Shown here in pieces: positions 12,427-22,375 of a stretch of DNA of 64,000 nt. Origin of the DNA: Aldersonia sp. NBC_00410. GTDB lineage: Bacteria; Actinomycetota; Actinomycetes; Mycobacteriales; Mycobacteriaceae. A model generated the notes under the pieces. It saw nothing but the letters and a program-made list of their open reading frames with translations, made no database searches and was not told the DNA's origin. Both the position numbers and the translations under genes were made by a program. Each line of letters starts with the position of its first letter. Within the stretch, counting starts at the first letter, position 1. The stretch covers positions 1-64,000 of the forward strand of contig NZ_JAPENM010000001.1 of NCBI RefSeq assembly GCF_026342035.1, in the 5' to 3' direction.

Positions 12427-13631
12427 CAGGCAGTCTTCGACCGGAGGATCAGGGCGTCACCCTGTCCGCCGGCACCACAGAGCGCCGCCGCTCCGATGCC
12501 GCCGCCACGACGCTGCAGTTCGAGCGCGAGGTGCAGCGCGATGCGCGCGCCGGACATGCCGATCGGGTGACCGATCGCGATCGCGCCACCGTTGACATTC
12601 ACCTTCGCCGGATCGACGCCCAGTTCCCGGGTCGAGGCGATACCGACTGCGGCGAACGCCTCGTTGATCTCGATGAGGTCGAGATCCTTCGGGTCGATGC
12701 CCTCACGCTCGCAAGCGTGGGCGATCGCACGGGCCGGCTGCGACTGCAGCGTCGAATCCGGGCCGGCGACGTTGCCGTGCGCGCCGATCTCGGCAATCCA
12801 GCTCAGTCCGAGCGACTCCGCCTTGGCCTTGCTCATCACCACGACTGCAGCGGCGCCGTCGGAGATCTGCGAGGCGCTACCTGCGGTGATCGTGCCGTCC
12901 TTCTTCGCGAACGCCGGGCGCAGCTTCGACAGCGACTCGACGGTCGTATCGCCGCGCACGCCCTCGTCGGTGGTCACGACGATGGGGTCGCCGCGACGCT
13001 GCGGGATCGTTACCGGCACGACCTCGTCGGCGAACAGCCCGTCCTTCCAGGCCCGAGCTGCCTTCTGATGAGAGTCCGCGGCGAACGTGTCCTGCTCCTC
13101 GCGGGTGAGGCGCTGATCTTCGTCCTGGTTGCGCTGCTCGGTGAGGTTGCCCATCGGCTGGTCGGTGAACACATCGTGCAGACCGTCGTAGGCCATGTGG
13201 TCACGCATGGTGACATCGCCGTACTTGAAGCCCGCGCGGCTGTTCTCGAGCAGGTGCGGCGCCCGCGTCATCGACTCCTGGCCGCCGGCCACGATGACGT
13301 CGAACTCGCCGACCCGGATCAGCTGGTCGGCGAGCGCAATGGCGTCGATACCGGACAGGCACATCTTGTTGATCGACAGCGCCGGAACGTTCATCGAAAT
13401 CCCGCCGGCGACAGCGGCCTGTCGGGCCGGCATCTGCCCGGCCCCGGCGGACAGCACCTGCCCCATGATCACGTATTCGACCTGGTCAGGCGAGACGCCG
13501 GCCTTTTCCAGGGCGCCCTTGATGGCAACCCCGCCAAGGTCGGATCCGGACAGGTCCTTCAACCCGCCCTGCAACCGCCCAACCGGGGTCCGCGCCCCGG
13601 CGACGATGACGGAAACGTTGTCCTTGCTCAT
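12426..13631 (-). CDS. Acetyl-CoA C-acetyltransferase (thiolase)
   Basis: This enzyme splits acetoacetyl-CoA into two acetyl-CoA, or runs the reverse reaction. The protein has 401 residues, normal for the family. The nucleophilic cysteine is in NKMCLSGID. The C-terminal His and Cys motifs are [10 protein letters not shown] and CGAGGQGDA, and NEAFAA is also present. Its ATG overlaps the CoA-transferase subunit B stop by four bases (13628-13631), so it is translationally coupled as the last gene of the operon. It consumes the acetoacetyl-CoA made by ScoAB, closing the leucine pathway. Confidence 0.92.
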   Translation of the reverse strand: MSKDNVSVIVAGARTPVGRLQGGLKDLSGSDLGGVAIKGALEKAGVSPDQVEYVIMGQVLSAGAGQMPARQAAVAGGISMNVPALSINKMCLSGIDAIALADQLIRVGEFDVIVAGGQESMTRAPHLLENSRAGFKYGDVTMRDHMAYDGLHDVFTDQPMGNLTEQRNQDEDQRLTREEQDTFAADSHQKAARAWKDGLFADEVVPVTIPQRRGDPIVVTTDEGVRGDTTVESLSKLRPAFAKKDGTITAGSASQISDGAAAVVVMSKAKAESLGLSWIAEIGAHGNVAGPDSTLQSQPARAIAHACEREGIDPKDLDLIEINEAFAAVGIASTRELGVDPAKVNVNGGAIAIGHPIGMSGARIALHLALELQRRGGGIGAAALCGAGGQGDALILRSKTA

Positions 13632-14278
13632 TTGCTCGTCCCTTCGAGTTCTACCTTCAGCTCCACACCGGTGGCGGCCTGCACCTGTTCGACGGTCACG
13701 TCGGGTGCGAGTTCACGCAGGATCAACCTCCCGCTTTCGATGTCGATCACCGCGAGGTTGGTGATGATGCGGTGCACCACGGCCTGTCCGGTCAAGGGCA
13801 GCGAACACGTTTCGACGATCTTCGCGCCACCGTCCCGGTCGTTGTGTTCCATCAGGACGATGACGCGCCGCGCACCGTGCACGAGGTCCATCGCGCCGCC
13901 CATGCCCTTGACCATCTTGCCCGGCACCATCCAGTTGGCCAGGTCACCGTTGCGCGATACCTGCATGCCCCCGAGGACCGCGGTGTCGATATGCCCGCCG
14001 CGAATCATGCCGAACGACAGTGCCGAATCGAAGAACGCCGCCCCCGGATTGACGGTCACCGTCTCCTTGCCCGCGTTGATCAGGTCGGCATCCACCGCGT
14101 CCTCGGTCGGGTACGGACCGGTGCCCAGGATCCCGTTCTCCGAATGCAGCACCACCCGCACGCCCGGCGGCAGGAAGCTCGGGATAAGGGTCGGTAGCCC
14201 GATGCCCAGGTTCACGTACTCGCCGTCGACCATCTCGGACGCGGCGCGGGCGGCCATCTGGTCTCGTGTCCAGCTCAT
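13628..14278 (-). CDS. scoB: 3-oxoacid CoA-transferase subunit B
   Basis: This is the catalytic beta subunit of a succinyl-CoA:3-oxoacid CoA-transferase, which moves CoA onto acetoacetate. It has 216 residues, a normal length. The expected catalytic glutamate is in HSENGILG, preceded by VNLGIGLPT, with GMGGAMDLV further on. The start codon overlaps the subunit A stop (14275-14278) and the stop overlaps the thiolase start. Gene order matches the M. tuberculosis Rv2498c-Rv2506 neighbourhood as I remember it. Confidence 0.92.
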   Translation of the reverse strand: MSWTRDQMAARAASEMVDGEYVNLGIGLPTLIPSFLPPGVRVVLHSENGILGTGPYPTEDAVDADLINAGKETVTVNPGAAFFDSALSFGMIRGGHIDTAVLGGMQVSRNGDLANWMVPGKMVKGMGGAMDLVHGARRVIVLMEHNDRDGGAKIVETCSLPLTGQAVVHRIITNLAVIDIESGRLILRELAPDVTVEQVQAATGVELKVELEGTSK

Positions 14279-15033
14279 CGGTTGCCCTCCGTCCGAACGG
14301 TGCGCTTCTCGATGCGCTTCTCCTGCTCGCCCGTGTGCACCACGCGCTTCACGAACACGCCCGGCAGGTGGATCTGCTCGGGGTCGAGTTCACCCGGTTC
14401 TACCAGTTGCTCGACCTCGGCGATCGTGATGCGCCCGGCCATCGCGGCGAGCGGGTTGAAGTTCATCGCCGTCTTGTTGAACACCAGATTGCCCTCGGTA
14501 TCGCCGATCTGCGCATGCACCAGCGCGAAGTCCGCGACGATCGACTCCTCGAGCACGTATCGCTGTCCACCGAACACGCGAGTCTCCTTCGGTGGCGACG
14601 CAAGCGCGACCGAACCGTCCGCGTTGTACCGCCAGGGCAGGCCACCGTCCGACACGGGCGTACCGACACCGGCGGGGGTGAAAAACGCCGGAATCCCCGC
14701 GCCGCCCGCTCGCATCCGTTCCGCGAGCGTGCCCTGCGGGGTCAGTTCCACCTCGAGCTCGCCCGACAGATACTGGCGCGCGAACTCCTTGTTCTCACCG
14801 ACGTAGGACGCCGTGACCCGACGGATCTGACCGGCTGCCAACAGAATGCCGAGACCCCAGTCATCGACCCCGCAGTTGTTCGAATACACCTCGAGCGACT
14901 TCACGCCGCGCGCGGCGAGAGCATCGATCAATTCGGTCGGATTTCCGCACAGCCCGAAACCGCCAACTGCGAGCGTCGAGCCGTCACCGATGTCCGCGAC
15001 GGACTCGGCCACCGATTCGTAGACCTTACTCAT
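14275..15033 (-). CDS. scoA: 3-oxoacid CoA-transferase subunit A
   Basis: This is the alpha subunit, with 252 residues, partner of the gene directly downstream. It shows the CoA-transferase family I glycine motif [10 protein letters not shown] near residue 25, [13 protein letters not shown], and later [14 protein letters not shown]. Acetoacetate released by the neighbouring CitE-like lyase is the likely substrate. The gene starts 18 bases after the lyase gene ends and overlaps scoB by four bases. Confidence 0.92.
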   Translation of the reverse strand: MSKVYESVAESVADIGDGSTLAVGGFGLCGNPTELIDALAARGVKSLEVYSNNCGVDDWGLGILLAAGQIRRVTASYVGENKEFARQYLSGELEVELTPQGTLAERMRAGGAGIPAFFTPAGVGTPVSDGGLPWRYNADGSVALASPPKETRVFGGQRYVLEESIVADFALVHAQIGDTEGNLVFNKTAMNFNPLAAMAGRITIAEVEQLVEPGELDPEQIHLPGVFVKRVVHTGEQEKRIEKRTVRTEGNR

Positions 15034-15051
15034 TCAATCGACCTCCTCTCC

Positions 15052-15864
15052 TCAGGCGCCTGCGCGCCGAACAATCGCCTCGGCGTGCCGGAACACCGGC
15101 GCGTCCACCATCTTGCCCTCGAACTTGAATACGCCGCGCTCGTCCTCGGCGGCGACGAGAACTCGCTTCGCCCAAGCAAGTTCGTCCTCGGACGGTCGGT
15201 AACCGTCCCGGACGACCGTGACCTGACTGGGGTGGATGGAGACCTTCGCGTCGAATCCGCTCGCCACCGCGTCGGCGGTCTCGATGCGCAGGCCATCCAG
15301 GTCGGGGATGTCGAGATACACCCCGTCGAGTGCGAAACGACCGTAGCTCTTGGCGGCCAGCAATGTGGTCGACCGCATATGCCGGGCCACGTCGCGGTAA
15401 CTGCCATCCGGATGCCGGCTGGACTTACCGCCGAGTCCGGCGATCAGATCCTCTGCGCCCCACATCGACCCGATCACGTTCGGCGCGGTCATGATCTCCG
15501 GCACCCTGAGAACCCCGAGCGGTGACTCCACCAACGCGATCACCGACAACCCGACGAGCGAGCGCACCTGCTCGACGGATTCGGCCTTGGGCAGCATCAC
15601 GATGCGGTACTCGGTGTCGCGCAGCGCGGCCAGGTCGAGATGCTGATCCTCGGTGCCACCGGGATTGATCCGCACCACGGTGCGCGCGGGGTCGAGCGGG
15701 GTGTCCACCAGCGCCCGACGCGCGGAGGTCCGATCGTCGGCGCCCACGCCGTCTTCGAGGTCGAGGATCACCACATCGGCCGCGGCCGCCGCCTTCGCGA
15801 ACCGCTCGGGGCGATCGGCGGGGCAGAACAACCAGGACGGTCCGGGGATGGGCCAGTCGGTCAC
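15052..15864 (-). CDS. CitE-like beta-hydroxyacyl-CoA lyase (HpcH/HpaI family)
   Basis: This 270-residue CitE-type TIM-barrel lyase carries PSWLFCPADRPERFAKA, LDLEDGVG (metal-binding Asp/Glu), VVRIN and ALVESPLGV. The M. tuberculosis homologue in the same gene context, Rv2498c, is known to cleave both 3-hydroxy-3-methylglutaryl-CoA and citramalyl-CoA, linking leucine breakdown with itaconate disposal. The same role is inferred here from synteny. The GTG start at 15864 overlaps the MaoC stop as GTGA, indicating coupled translation. Confidence 0.88.
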   Translation of the reverse strand: MTDWPIPGPSWLFCPADRPERFAKAAAAADVVILDLEDGVGADDRTSARRALVDTPLDPARTVVRINPGGTEDQHLDLAALRDTEYRIVMLPKAESVEQVRSLVGLSVIALVESPLGVLRVPEIMTAPNVIGSMWGAEDLIAGLGGKSSRHPDGSYRDVARHMRSTTLLAAKSYGRFALDGVYLDIPDLDGLRIETADAVASGFDAKVSIHPSQVTVVRDGYRPSEDELAWAKRVLVAAEDERGVFKFEGKMVDAPVFRHAEAIVRRAGA

Positions 15865-16376
15865 GAATTGCTCTCCTTCGTATGTCCGGGGTGCTTGCGG
15901 ACGAGTGTCTTGCGCACCGCCGTCGCCACAATGTCACCGTGTTGATTGTGCGCGGTATGAGCGAAGGTCAGGATGCCTTCGCCGGGTCGAGACTTCGATT
16001 CCCGTTTGTCTGTCACCACGGTTTCCGCATACATCGTGTCACCGTGGAACAGCGGCTTCGGGAAGTTGATCTCGGAAAACCCGAGGTTTGCGACGATGGT
16101 GCCCTGCGTCAGCTGGGCGACGGACAGGCCGACGAGCGTGGACAGCGTGAACATCGAGTTCACCAGCCGCTGATTGAACGGCGGCAGGGCGTCGGCGAAC
16201 GCGGCGTCGAGGTGCAGCGCCTGAGTGTTCATCGTCAGCGTCGTGAACAGCACGTTGTCGGCCTCGGTGATCGTCCTGCCCGGGCGGTGCTTGTAGATGA
16301 CGTCGGTCTCGAATTCTTCGAACCACAGGCCGCGTTGCACGATGTGCCTGTGCTCGTGCAGGTGCTCGCCGCTCAC
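15861..16376 (-). CDS. MaoC-family enoyl-CoA hydratase
   Basis: This 171-residue hotdog-fold hydratase fits the methylglutaconyl-CoA (or itaconyl-CoA) hydration step. It shows VIYKHRPGRTITEADNVLF near the N terminus, then TLVGLSVAQLTQGT and PLFHGDTMYAETVVTDKRESKS. The GTG start at 16376 gives a GTGA overlap with the acyl-CoA dehydrogenase stop. The longer open frame upstream is antisense-like Arg-rich sequence inside the dehydrogenase and was rejected. It corresponds to Rv2499c by position. Confidence 0.88.
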   Translation of the reverse strand: MSGEHLHEHRHIVQRGLWFEEFETDVIYKHRPGRTITEADNVLFTTLTMNTQALHLDAAFADALPPFNQRLVNSMFTLSTLVGLSVAQLTQGTIVANLGFSEINFPKPLFHGDTMYAETVVTDKRESKSRPGEGILTFAHTAHNQHGDIVATAVRKTLVRKHPGHTKESNS

Positions 16377-17536
16377 AGTCCGAGCTCCCGCGCCACCAGC
16401 ATCAGCTGCACCTCGGTGGTGCCCTCGCCGATTTCGAGGATCTTGCTGTCGCGGTAGTGGCGCGCGACCGGGTACTCGTTCATGAATCCGTAGCCACCGT
16501 GGATCTGGGTGGCGTCGCGCGCATTGTCCATCGCCGCCTCGGACGCCACGAGCTTGGCGATCGCGGCCTGCTTCTTGAACGGCTTGCCGGACAGCATCAA
16601 TGCCGCCGCGTCGTAGTAGGCGGTGCGGGCCGCGTGCGCGCGGGCCTCCATTCGCGCGATCTTGAACGCGATGGCCTGATTGCGACCGATCTCGCGGCCG
16701 AACGCGGTGCGTTCGTTGGCGTATTTGACGCTCTCGTCCACACATCCCTGAGCGGCGCCGACGCTGAGCGCGGCAATAGCAATGCGCCCCTCGTCGAGGA
16801 TGCGCAGGAAGTTCGCGTAGCCGCGGCCTTGTTCGCCGAGCAAGTTCGCCTCCGGGACACGCACATCGGAAAAAGTCAGTGGATGCGTGTCAGAGGCGTT
16901 CCAGCCGACCTTGTTGTACGCCGGCTCCGCGGTGAATCCCGGTGTGTCGGTGGGCACCAGGATCGTCGAGATCTCCTTCTTGCCACCGGGCTGGGTGCGA
17001 GTCACTGCGGTGACCGTGACCAGCCGGGTGATGTCGGTACCCGAGTTCGTGATGAACTGCTTGTTGCCGTTGATGATCCACTCGCCGCTGTCCAGCTTGG
17101 CGGTGGTCTTGGTGCCGCCGGCATCGCTTCCCGCGCCCGGTTCGGTAAGCCCGAACGCGGCAAGCGCGCTACCACTGGTCAACTGCGGCAACCACTCCTG
17201 TTTCTGCGCCTCGTTGCCGAAACGGTAGATCGGCATGGCGCCCAGCGACACCCCGGCCTCCAGCGTGATCGCCACGCTCTGATCGATCTTGCCGAGTTCC
17301 TCCAGAGCGAGGCAGAGCGCGAAATAGTCCCCTCCCATGCCACCGTACTCTTCGGGGAACGGCAGCCCGAACAGGCCCATCTCGGCCATACCGGCCACCA
17401 CCTCGTAGGGGAAGGTGTGGTTGGCGTCGTGCTCGGCGGCGACCGGAGCCACCACCGTGTTCGCGAAATCCCGGACGGTCTTGGCGAGTTGTGCATACTC
17501 GTCGGGCAAAGATCCGGTGGACAGGTAGTCGGACAT
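16373..17536 (-). CDS. Acyl-CoA dehydrogenase (isovaleryl-CoA type)
   Basis: This 387-residue FAD-dependent dehydrogenase should convert isovaleryl-CoA to 3-methylcrotonyl-CoA. The catalytic-region motif is IHGGYGFMNEYPVARHYRD. Other family motifs are FGLTEPGAGSDAGG, FITNSGTDITRLV and FGREIGRNQAI. Length and motifs are normal. It lies two bases after accA and overlaps maoC. The substrate is inferred from the operon rather than from residues; the positional M. tuberculosis counterpart is FadE19. Confidence 0.92.
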   Translation of the reverse strand: MSDYLSTGSLPDEYAQLAKTVRDFANTVVAPVAAEHDANHTFPYEVVAGMAEMGLFGLPFPEEYGGMGGDYFALCLALEELGKIDQSVAITLEAGVSLGAMPIYRFGNEAQKQEWLPQLTSGSALAAFGLTEPGAGSDAGGTKTTAKLDSGEWIINGNKQFITNSGTDITRLVTVTAVTRTQPGGKKEISTILVPTDTPGFTAEPAYNKVGWNASDTHPLTFSDVRVPEANLLGEQGRGYANFLRILDEGRIAIAALSVGAAQGCVDESVKYANERTAFGREIGRNQAIAFKIARMEARAHAARTAYYDAAALMLSGKPFKKQAAIAKLVASEAAMDNARDATQIHGGYGFMNEYPVARHYRDSKILEIGEGTTEVQLMLVARELGL

Positions 17537-17538
17537 GG

Positions 17539-19596
17539 TTACTCCTCGGCGTCTTTCGTGGCTTCGGCTCCGGACTCGTGGTCGGATTCGGGGGTGTTCG
17601 GCACCACCCGCGCCAGCAGTTGATCGACCTTGACTTGTTCGCCCGCCTTGACGAGCAGTTCGACGGTGCCGTCGACAGGACTGGCGAGTGCGTGCTCCAT
17701 CTTCATCGCCTCCACGACGACAACGGTGTCACCCACACTCACCTCGGCACCGTCCTCGACGGCGACCGCGATCACGCTGCCCGGCATCGGACTGGTCAGT
17801 TCGGCCTCGCCGGTGTGCGCGTCGGCGGCACGGATATTCGGTTCGCGGGCCTCGTGCGCCGACCAGGTTCCGCCTGCGCCCGCGATCCACAACTGGTCGT
17901 CGTGCTCGACCACGCGGTAGTCGCTGCGCAATCCGTCCACCGCCAGCGCGATTCCTACACTGCTGCGTTCGACCGTCAGCGCGCGGACCGGACCGTCCTC
18001 GATCCGCACATCCGCCGCATCCGGACGCCCACTCAGGTGAACGTGGTCGATGCGCGACGGGGTGTGCAGGCGAACCGTCGACACGGCGTGCGCGCCGACC
18101 CGCCAACCGGACGGCACGGCCCAGGGATCGGCCGTTTCCGGGACCGGCCACCCGGCGAGCCAGCGGTATGCGGCAGCGGCGATCAGTACTTCGTCGGGAG
18201 TGGTTGCCGCCTCGAAGGTTTCGAGCCGGCGGTCGAGCAGTCCGGTATCGAGGGCACCGGCCTGCACCTCCTCGTCGGCCAGCAAGAACCGGGCGAACTC
18301 GATATTGGTGACCACGCCGAGCACATGCGTGTCAGCGAGTGCGCGGTCGAGCCGGCGCAACGCCGTCGCGCGGTCCGGACCGTGCGCGATGACCTTGCTC
18401 AACATCGGGTCGTAGTCGCTGCCGACCACGGTGCCGACAGCAATACCCGAATCCACCCGCACGCCCGTGCCGCTCGGCTCGACGAGCCCCGCCACCGTGC
18501 CACCGGTCGGCAGGAAGCCGCGGGCGGGATCCTCGGCGTACACCCGGACCTCGATCGCGTGACCGTCGAGCGTGACGTCGTCCTGGGCGAAGCCCAGCTT
18601 CTCCCCCGCCGCAACGCGCACCTGCCACTCGACCAAGTCGAGGCCGGTGACGAGCTCGGTGACCGGATGCTCCACCTGTAGACGGGTATTCATCTCCATG
18701 AAGAAGAACTCGTCGGGCGCATCCGCGGACACGATGAATTCCACGGTGCCCGCGCCGACATAGCCGACGCTGCGCGCGGTGGCGCACGCCGCCGCACCGA
18801 TGCGGGCGCGGGTCGCCGGGTCGAGCAGCGGCGAGGGTGCCTCCTCGACCACCTTCTGATGGCGGCGCTGCAGGCTGCACTCGCGTTCGCCGAGATGCAC
18901 CACGTTGCCGTGGGTGTCGGCGATGATCTGCACCTCGATATGGCGCGGACGGTGCACGAACCGTTCGAGGAACAGCGTGTCGTCGCCGAAGGCGGACCCG
19001 GCCTCGCGTCGCGCGGAGACGAGCGCGTCGCGCAGCCCGGCGATCTCGGTGACCAGGCGCATGCCCTTTCCGCCACCGCCGGCGGACGGCTTGATCAGCA
19101 CCGGATAGCCGACCTCGTCGGCTGCGGCAACCAAGTCGTCGTCGGTGAGGCCGGGCCGCGAGATGCCGGGCACGATCGGCACCTCGAACGCGGCGACCGC
19201 GTTCTTGGCGGTGATCTTGTCGCCCATCGTCTCGATCGCGCTTGCCGAGGGTCCGAGGAAGGCGATTCCGGCTTCGGCACAGGCCAGTGCGAAGGCCGAA
19301 TTCTCCGACAGGAAGCCATATCCCGGATGGATGGCCTGCGCGCCGGTGCGCCGTGCCGCGTCGAGCACCTTGCCGATATCGAGATAGCTCTGCGTCGCCT
19401 GCGCCGGCCCGATGTGCACGGCTACGTCTGCCTCGCGCACGTGCAGCGCTCGGGCGTCGGCGTCGCTGTAGACGGCAACCGAGCGAATGCCGAGCCGGCG
19501 CAGCGTGCGGATCACCCGCACGGCGATCTCACCGCGGTTGGCGACGAGCACGGTATCGAAAAGCTGGGTAGCAGAAGTTGTCACGTTCATTTGCAT
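17539..19596 (-). CDS. accA1: Acyl-CoA carboxylase alpha subunit (biotin carboxylase plus BCCP)
   Basis: This 685-residue subunit carboxylates its own biotin with ATP and bicarbonate for the AccD partner, probably as 3-methylcrotonyl-CoA carboxylase. The N-terminal biotin-carboxylase domain shows [38 protein letters not shown] and [14 protein letters not shown]. The C-terminal biotinyl domain carries EAMKMEH with the biotinylated lysine near residue 632. ATG at 19596 overlaps the accD stop by one base (TGATG). A second ATG at 19590 is possible. Matches AccA1 in context. Confidence 0.93.
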   Translation of the reverse strand: MQMNVTTSATQLFDTVLVANRGEIAVRVIRTLRRLGIRSVAVYSDADARALHVREADVAVHIGPAQATQSYLDIGKVLDAARRTGAQAIHPGYGFLSENSAFALACAEAGIAFLGPSASAIETMGDKITAKNAVAAFEVPIVPGISRPGLTDDDLVAAADEVGYPVLIKPSAGGGGKGMRLVTEIAGLRDALVSARREAGSAFGDDTLFLERFVHRPRHIEVQIIADTHGNVVHLGERECSLQRRHQKVVEEAPSPLLDPATRARIGAAACATARSVGYVGAGTVEFIVSADAPDEFFFMEMNTRLQVEHPVTELVTGLDLVEWQVRVAAGEKLGFAQDDVTLDGHAIEVRVYAEDPARGFLPTGGTVAGLVEPSGTGVRVDSGIAVGTVVGSDYDPMLSKVIAHGPDRATALRRLDRALADTHVLGVVTNIEFARFLLADEEVQAGALDTGLLDRRLETFEAATTPDEVLIAAAAYRWLAGWPVPETADPWAVPSGWRVGAHAVSTVRLHTPSRIDHVHLSGRPDAADVRIEDGPVRALTVERSSVGIALAVDGLRSDYRVVEHDDQLWIAGAGGTWSAHEAREPNIRAADAHTGEAELTSPMPGSVIAVAVEDGAEVSVGDTVVVVEAMKMEHALASPVDGTVELLVKAGEQVKVDQLLARVVPNTPESDHESGAEATKDAEE

Positions 19597-21170
19597 CACA
19601 TCCGGAAGACGCCGTAGGAGACCGGCTCGAGCGGCGCTTGTGCACACGCCGAAAGAGCCAGTCCGAGCACTGTTCTGGTATCCGCTGGGTCGATGATGCC
19701 GTCGTCCCACAACCGCGCGGTGGAGTAGTAGGGGCTGCCCTGATGCTCGTACTGGGCCCGGATCGGAGCCTTGAACCGCTCCTCCTGCTCGGCGGTCCAC
19801 GGCGTCCCGCTCGCGTCGAGCTGATCGGACCGGACCGTGGCGAGCACCGACGCGGCTTGCTCACCACCCATCACCGAGATGCGGGCGTTGGGCCACATCC
19901 ACAGGAACCGAGGCGAATACGCGCGACCGCACATCGAGTAGTTGCCCGCGCCGTAGGAGCCGCCGATGACGACGGTCAGCTTCGGCACGCGCGCGCAGGC
20001 CACCGCGGTGACCATCTTCGCGCCGTGCTTGGCGATGCCGCCGGCCTCATAGTCCCGGCCGACCATGAACCCGGAGATGTTCTGCAGGAACACCAACGGG
20101 ATGCAACGCTTGTCGCACAGCTCGATGAAATGCGCTCCCTTGAGCGCCGATTCGCCGAATAGCACGCCGTTGTTGGCGATGATGCCGACAGGATGCCCGT
20201 GAATGCGAGCGAACCCGGTGATCAGCGTCTTGCCGTACTCGGGCTTGAACTCGTCGAACTTGCTGCCGTCCACCACGCGGTCGATGACCTCGTGCACGTC
20301 GTAGGGGGTCCGCGAGTCGGTGGGCACCACGTCGTACAACTCCCCCGGGTCGGCGAGCGGCTCGATGGTCGGCGCGACCTCCCACGGCCGCGCAGCGCGC
20401 GGGGCGAAGGTCGACACGATATCGCGCACGATCCGCAGTGCGTCGCGGTCGTCCTCGGCGAGATGATCGGTGACGCCGGAAACCTTCGAATGCAGTTCCC
20501 CGCCACCGAGTTCCTCGGCGGTCACGACTTCGCCGGTTGCCGCCTTCACCAGCGGTGGCCCGCCGAGGAAGATGGTGCCCTGATTACGCACGATGATCGC
20601 CTGGTCGCTCATCGCAGGCACGTACGCGCCACCGGCGGTGCAGGAACCGAGCACCGCGGCGATCTGCGGGATGCCCTTGGCGCTCATGGTCGCCTGGTTG
20701 TAGAAGATGCGGCCGAAGTGCTCGCGATCGGGGAACACGTCGTCCTGCATCGGCAGGAACGCACCGCCCGAGTCGACGAGATAGAGGCACGGCAGCTGAT
20801 TCTGCAGCGCGATCTCCTGCGCGCGCAGATGCTTCTTCACCGTGACCGGGTAGTACGTTCCGCCCTTCACGGTCGCGTCATTGGCGACGATCACGCATTC
20901 ACGGCCGGAGACCCGGCCGATTCCGGTGATGATCCCGGCACCAGGGCAATCGTTGTCGTACATCCCATCGGCCGCGAGCGGCGCGATTTCGAGAAACGGA
21001 CTGCCGCGGTCGAGCAACGTGTCGACGCGGTCGCGCGGCAACAGCTTGCCGCGGGACTCATGCCGGTCGCGCGCCTTTGCCGGGCCGCCGAGCGCGGCCG
21101 TTGCGAGCTTGTCGCGGAGTTCACCGACGAGCAGGCGATGCTGCTCACGGTAGGTTTGCGTCGCGGTCAC
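19596..21170 (-). CDS. accD1: Acyl-CoA carboxylase beta subunit (carboxyltransferase)
   Basis: This 524-residue carboxyltransferase moves carboxyl from biotin to the acyl-CoA. The crotonase-like halves show [22 protein letters not shown], the oxyanion-type glycines in [12 protein letters not shown] and [11 protein letters not shown], and [22 protein letters not shown]. The FAEFKP-like stretch [18 protein letters not shown] is typical of methylcrotonyl and propionyl carboxylases. It is the first gene of the operon, divergent from the TetR gene. Substrate is by context. Confidence 0.93.
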   Translation of the reverse strand: MTATQTYREQHRLLVGELRDKLATAALGGPAKARDRHESRGKLLPRDRVDTLLDRGSPFLEIAPLAADGMYDNDCPGAGIITGIGRVSGRECVIVANDATVKGGTYYPVTVKKHLRAQEIALQNQLPCLYLVDSGGAFLPMQDDVFPDREHFGRIFYNQATMSAKGIPQIAAVLGSCTAGGAYVPAMSDQAIIVRNQGTIFLGGPPLVKAATGEVVTAEELGGGELHSKVSGVTDHLAEDDRDALRIVRDIVSTFAPRAARPWEVAPTIEPLADPGELYDVVPTDSRTPYDVHEVIDRVVDGSKFDEFKPEYGKTLITGFARIHGHPVGIIANNGVLFGESALKGAHFIELCDKRCIPLVFLQNISGFMVGRDYEAGGIAKHGAKMVTAVACARVPKLTVVIGGSYGAGNYSMCGRAYSPRFLWMWPNARISVMGGEQAASVLATVRSDQLDASGTPWTAEQEERFKAPIRAQYEHQGSPYYSTARLWDDGIIDPADTRTVLGLALSACAQAPLEPVSYGVFRM

Positions 21171-21189
21171 GCCACCATCCCCAAGTTTG

Positions 21190-21207
21190 AGTTAATATAG
21201 AATAACT
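21190..21207. promoter_or_regulatory. AT-rich inverted repeat between accD and tetR (candidate operator)
   Basis: AGTTA and TAACT face each other across 8 bases in the divergent region. The 16-base core GTTAATATAGAATAAC matches itself at 6 of 8 half-site positions. It is the only strongly AT-rich element there and overlaps likely promoter sequence. It is a plausible target of the adjacent TetR regulator; binding is inferred. Confidence 0.45.
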
Positions 21208-21281
21208 GAAATGAGGTTAGCTGGGCGCGCCCGGTTTGTACAGGCCACCCTCGCGACCACCCGCGGCATTGGCAGGATGTG

Positions 21282-21320
21282 GCAGTGACGAGGACAGGAC
21301 AGGGCAGTGACGAGGACAGG
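21282..21320 (+). repeat. 22-bp tandem repeat in the tetR leader
   Basis: The 17-base word GCAGTGACGAGGACAGG occurs at 21282-21298 and 21304-21320, giving a 22-bp period. A third partial copy (GCAGTGAC) begins at 21321. Each copy carries a GTG start candidate and a purine-rich stretch. The GTGs at 21285 and 21324 share the tetR frame; the one in the second copy (21307) does not. Confidence 0.8.
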
Positions 21321-21323
21321 GCA

Positions 21324-21980
21324 GTGACAGGCACCGAGCCGATCCCCGACCCGCCACTGACCGTGCGTGGGCGCGCGAAGGCGGACCGGCGCAGGCAGTT
21401 GTTGCGCGCAGCGGCACGTCTCATCGCCGAACGTGGTTTCGCGGGGGTGCGACTCGAAGACATCGGCGCGGCGGCCGGAATCAGCGGTCCGGCCGTGTAC
21501 CGGCACTTCCCGAACAAAGATGCGCTGCTCGCTGCGCTGTTGGTGGATATCAGCCACCGTCTCCTGGATGGCGGCACGACGGTGGCGGCCGGCGCAAGCG
21601 ACGCGCACGACGCCCTCATCGGCCTGGTCGAGTTTCACCTGGATTTCGCCTTCGGCGAGCCGGACCTCATCCGGGTGCAGGATCGCGAGCTCACCTCGCT
21701 GCCCGACGAGGCACGCCGCGAAGTGCGGGTGACACAGCGCCGCTATGTGGAGATCTGGGTCGACGTGCTGCGCCGGATCGACAGCAGCCTGGACGATTCC
21801 GCGGCGCGCGTAATGGCGCACGGGACATTCGGACTGATCAACTCGACGCCACACAGCGCCGATCCCGCCGATCCGGTAACGAGCCGAAAGGTGCTGCAGC
21901 GCATGGCATTCGCGGCACTGGACCCTCGAACCCAGCTCGGCCCCGAGCTGATCGCCCGGGGCCGAGATGTGGTCCGCTAG
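21324..21980 (+). CDS. TetR-family regulator of the leucine-catabolism operon
   Basis: This 218-residue repressor-type protein is divergent from accD, as Rv2506 is in M. tuberculosis. The N-terminal helix-turn-helix reads RRQLLRAAARLIAERGFAGV, then LEDIGAAAGISGPAVYRHFPNKDALL. The C-terminal ligand domain follows, with LVEFHLDFAFGEPDLIRVQDREL. The start is uncertain: GTG at 21279, 21285 or 21324 are all in frame. The last was taken because the earlier region is tandem-repeat DNA. An acyl-CoA or related pathway intermediate would be the expected ligand. Confidence 0.85.
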   Translation: MTGTEPIPDPPLTVRGRAKADRRRQLLRAAARLIAERGFAGVRLEDIGAAAGISGPAVYRHFPNKDALLAALLVDISHRLLDGGTTVAAGASDAHDALIGLVEFHLDFAFGEPDLIRVQDRELTSLPDEARREVRVTQRRYVEIWVDVLRRIDSSLDDSAARVMAHGTFGLINSTPHSADPADPVTSRKVLQRMAFAALDPRTQLGPELIARGRDVVR

Positions 21981-21983
21981 CTA

Positions 21984-22253
21984 CTATCCGGCTTTACTTC
22001 GCGAGGCGATCGAGCCGTAGGCGAGGCACAGCACGGCTGCGACGGCGATGCTGATGATCCAGCGGATCCAATCGATTCCGGACGTGTCACCCTCGTCCGA
22101 GATCGCGCCCCAAACCCAGTATCCGATCAACGCGCCCGCAATACCGATGAGGACCGTGATCAGAAAACCCATCGGCTGCTTGCCCGGCAGCACCAGCCGG
22201 GCCAGAACACCGATGACCGCGCCGAAGATGATGGTGCCGATGATGTCCCACAT
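21984..22253 (-). CDS. GlsB/YeaQ/YmgE-type small membrane protein
   Basis: This 89-residue protein has three hydrophobic segments, around residues 3-23, 31-50 and 64-83. It shows the family glycine pattern IIGTIIFGAVIGVLARLVLPGK and GFLITVLIGIAGALIGYWV (transglycosylase-associated family). Members are small stress-linked membrane proteins of unknown activity; despite the name no catalytic residue is evident. It converges on the TetR gene with a 3-base gap. A 29-bp tandem repeat lies in its upstream region. Confidence 0.85.
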   Translation of the reverse strand: MWDIIGTIIFGAVIGVLARLVLPGKQPMGFLITVLIGIAGALIGYWVWGAISDEGDTSGIDWIRWIISIAVAAVLCLAYGSIASRSKAG

Positions 22254-22283
22254 GGGCCGCTCCGTTCCGAGTCCACGCGACGG

Positions 22284-22341
22284 CGACGATGCCGTCGACT
22301 CTGCCCAATCGACGACGATGCCGTCGACTGTGCCCAGTCAC
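22284..22341. repeat. 29-bp tandem repeat upstream of the GlsB-type gene
   Basis: Two head-to-tail copies, 22284-22312 and 22313-22341, share CGACGATGCCGTCGACT and TGCCCA, with only scattered mismatches. Each copy contains the palindrome GTCGAC. The region lies between the GlsB-type start and the DUF779 stop, so it may hold promoter or regulatory sites for the GlsB-type gene. Function unknown. Confidence 0.75.
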
Positions 22342-22375
22342 TACCCCGACGGTACCCCGCAGCAAACACGCACTG

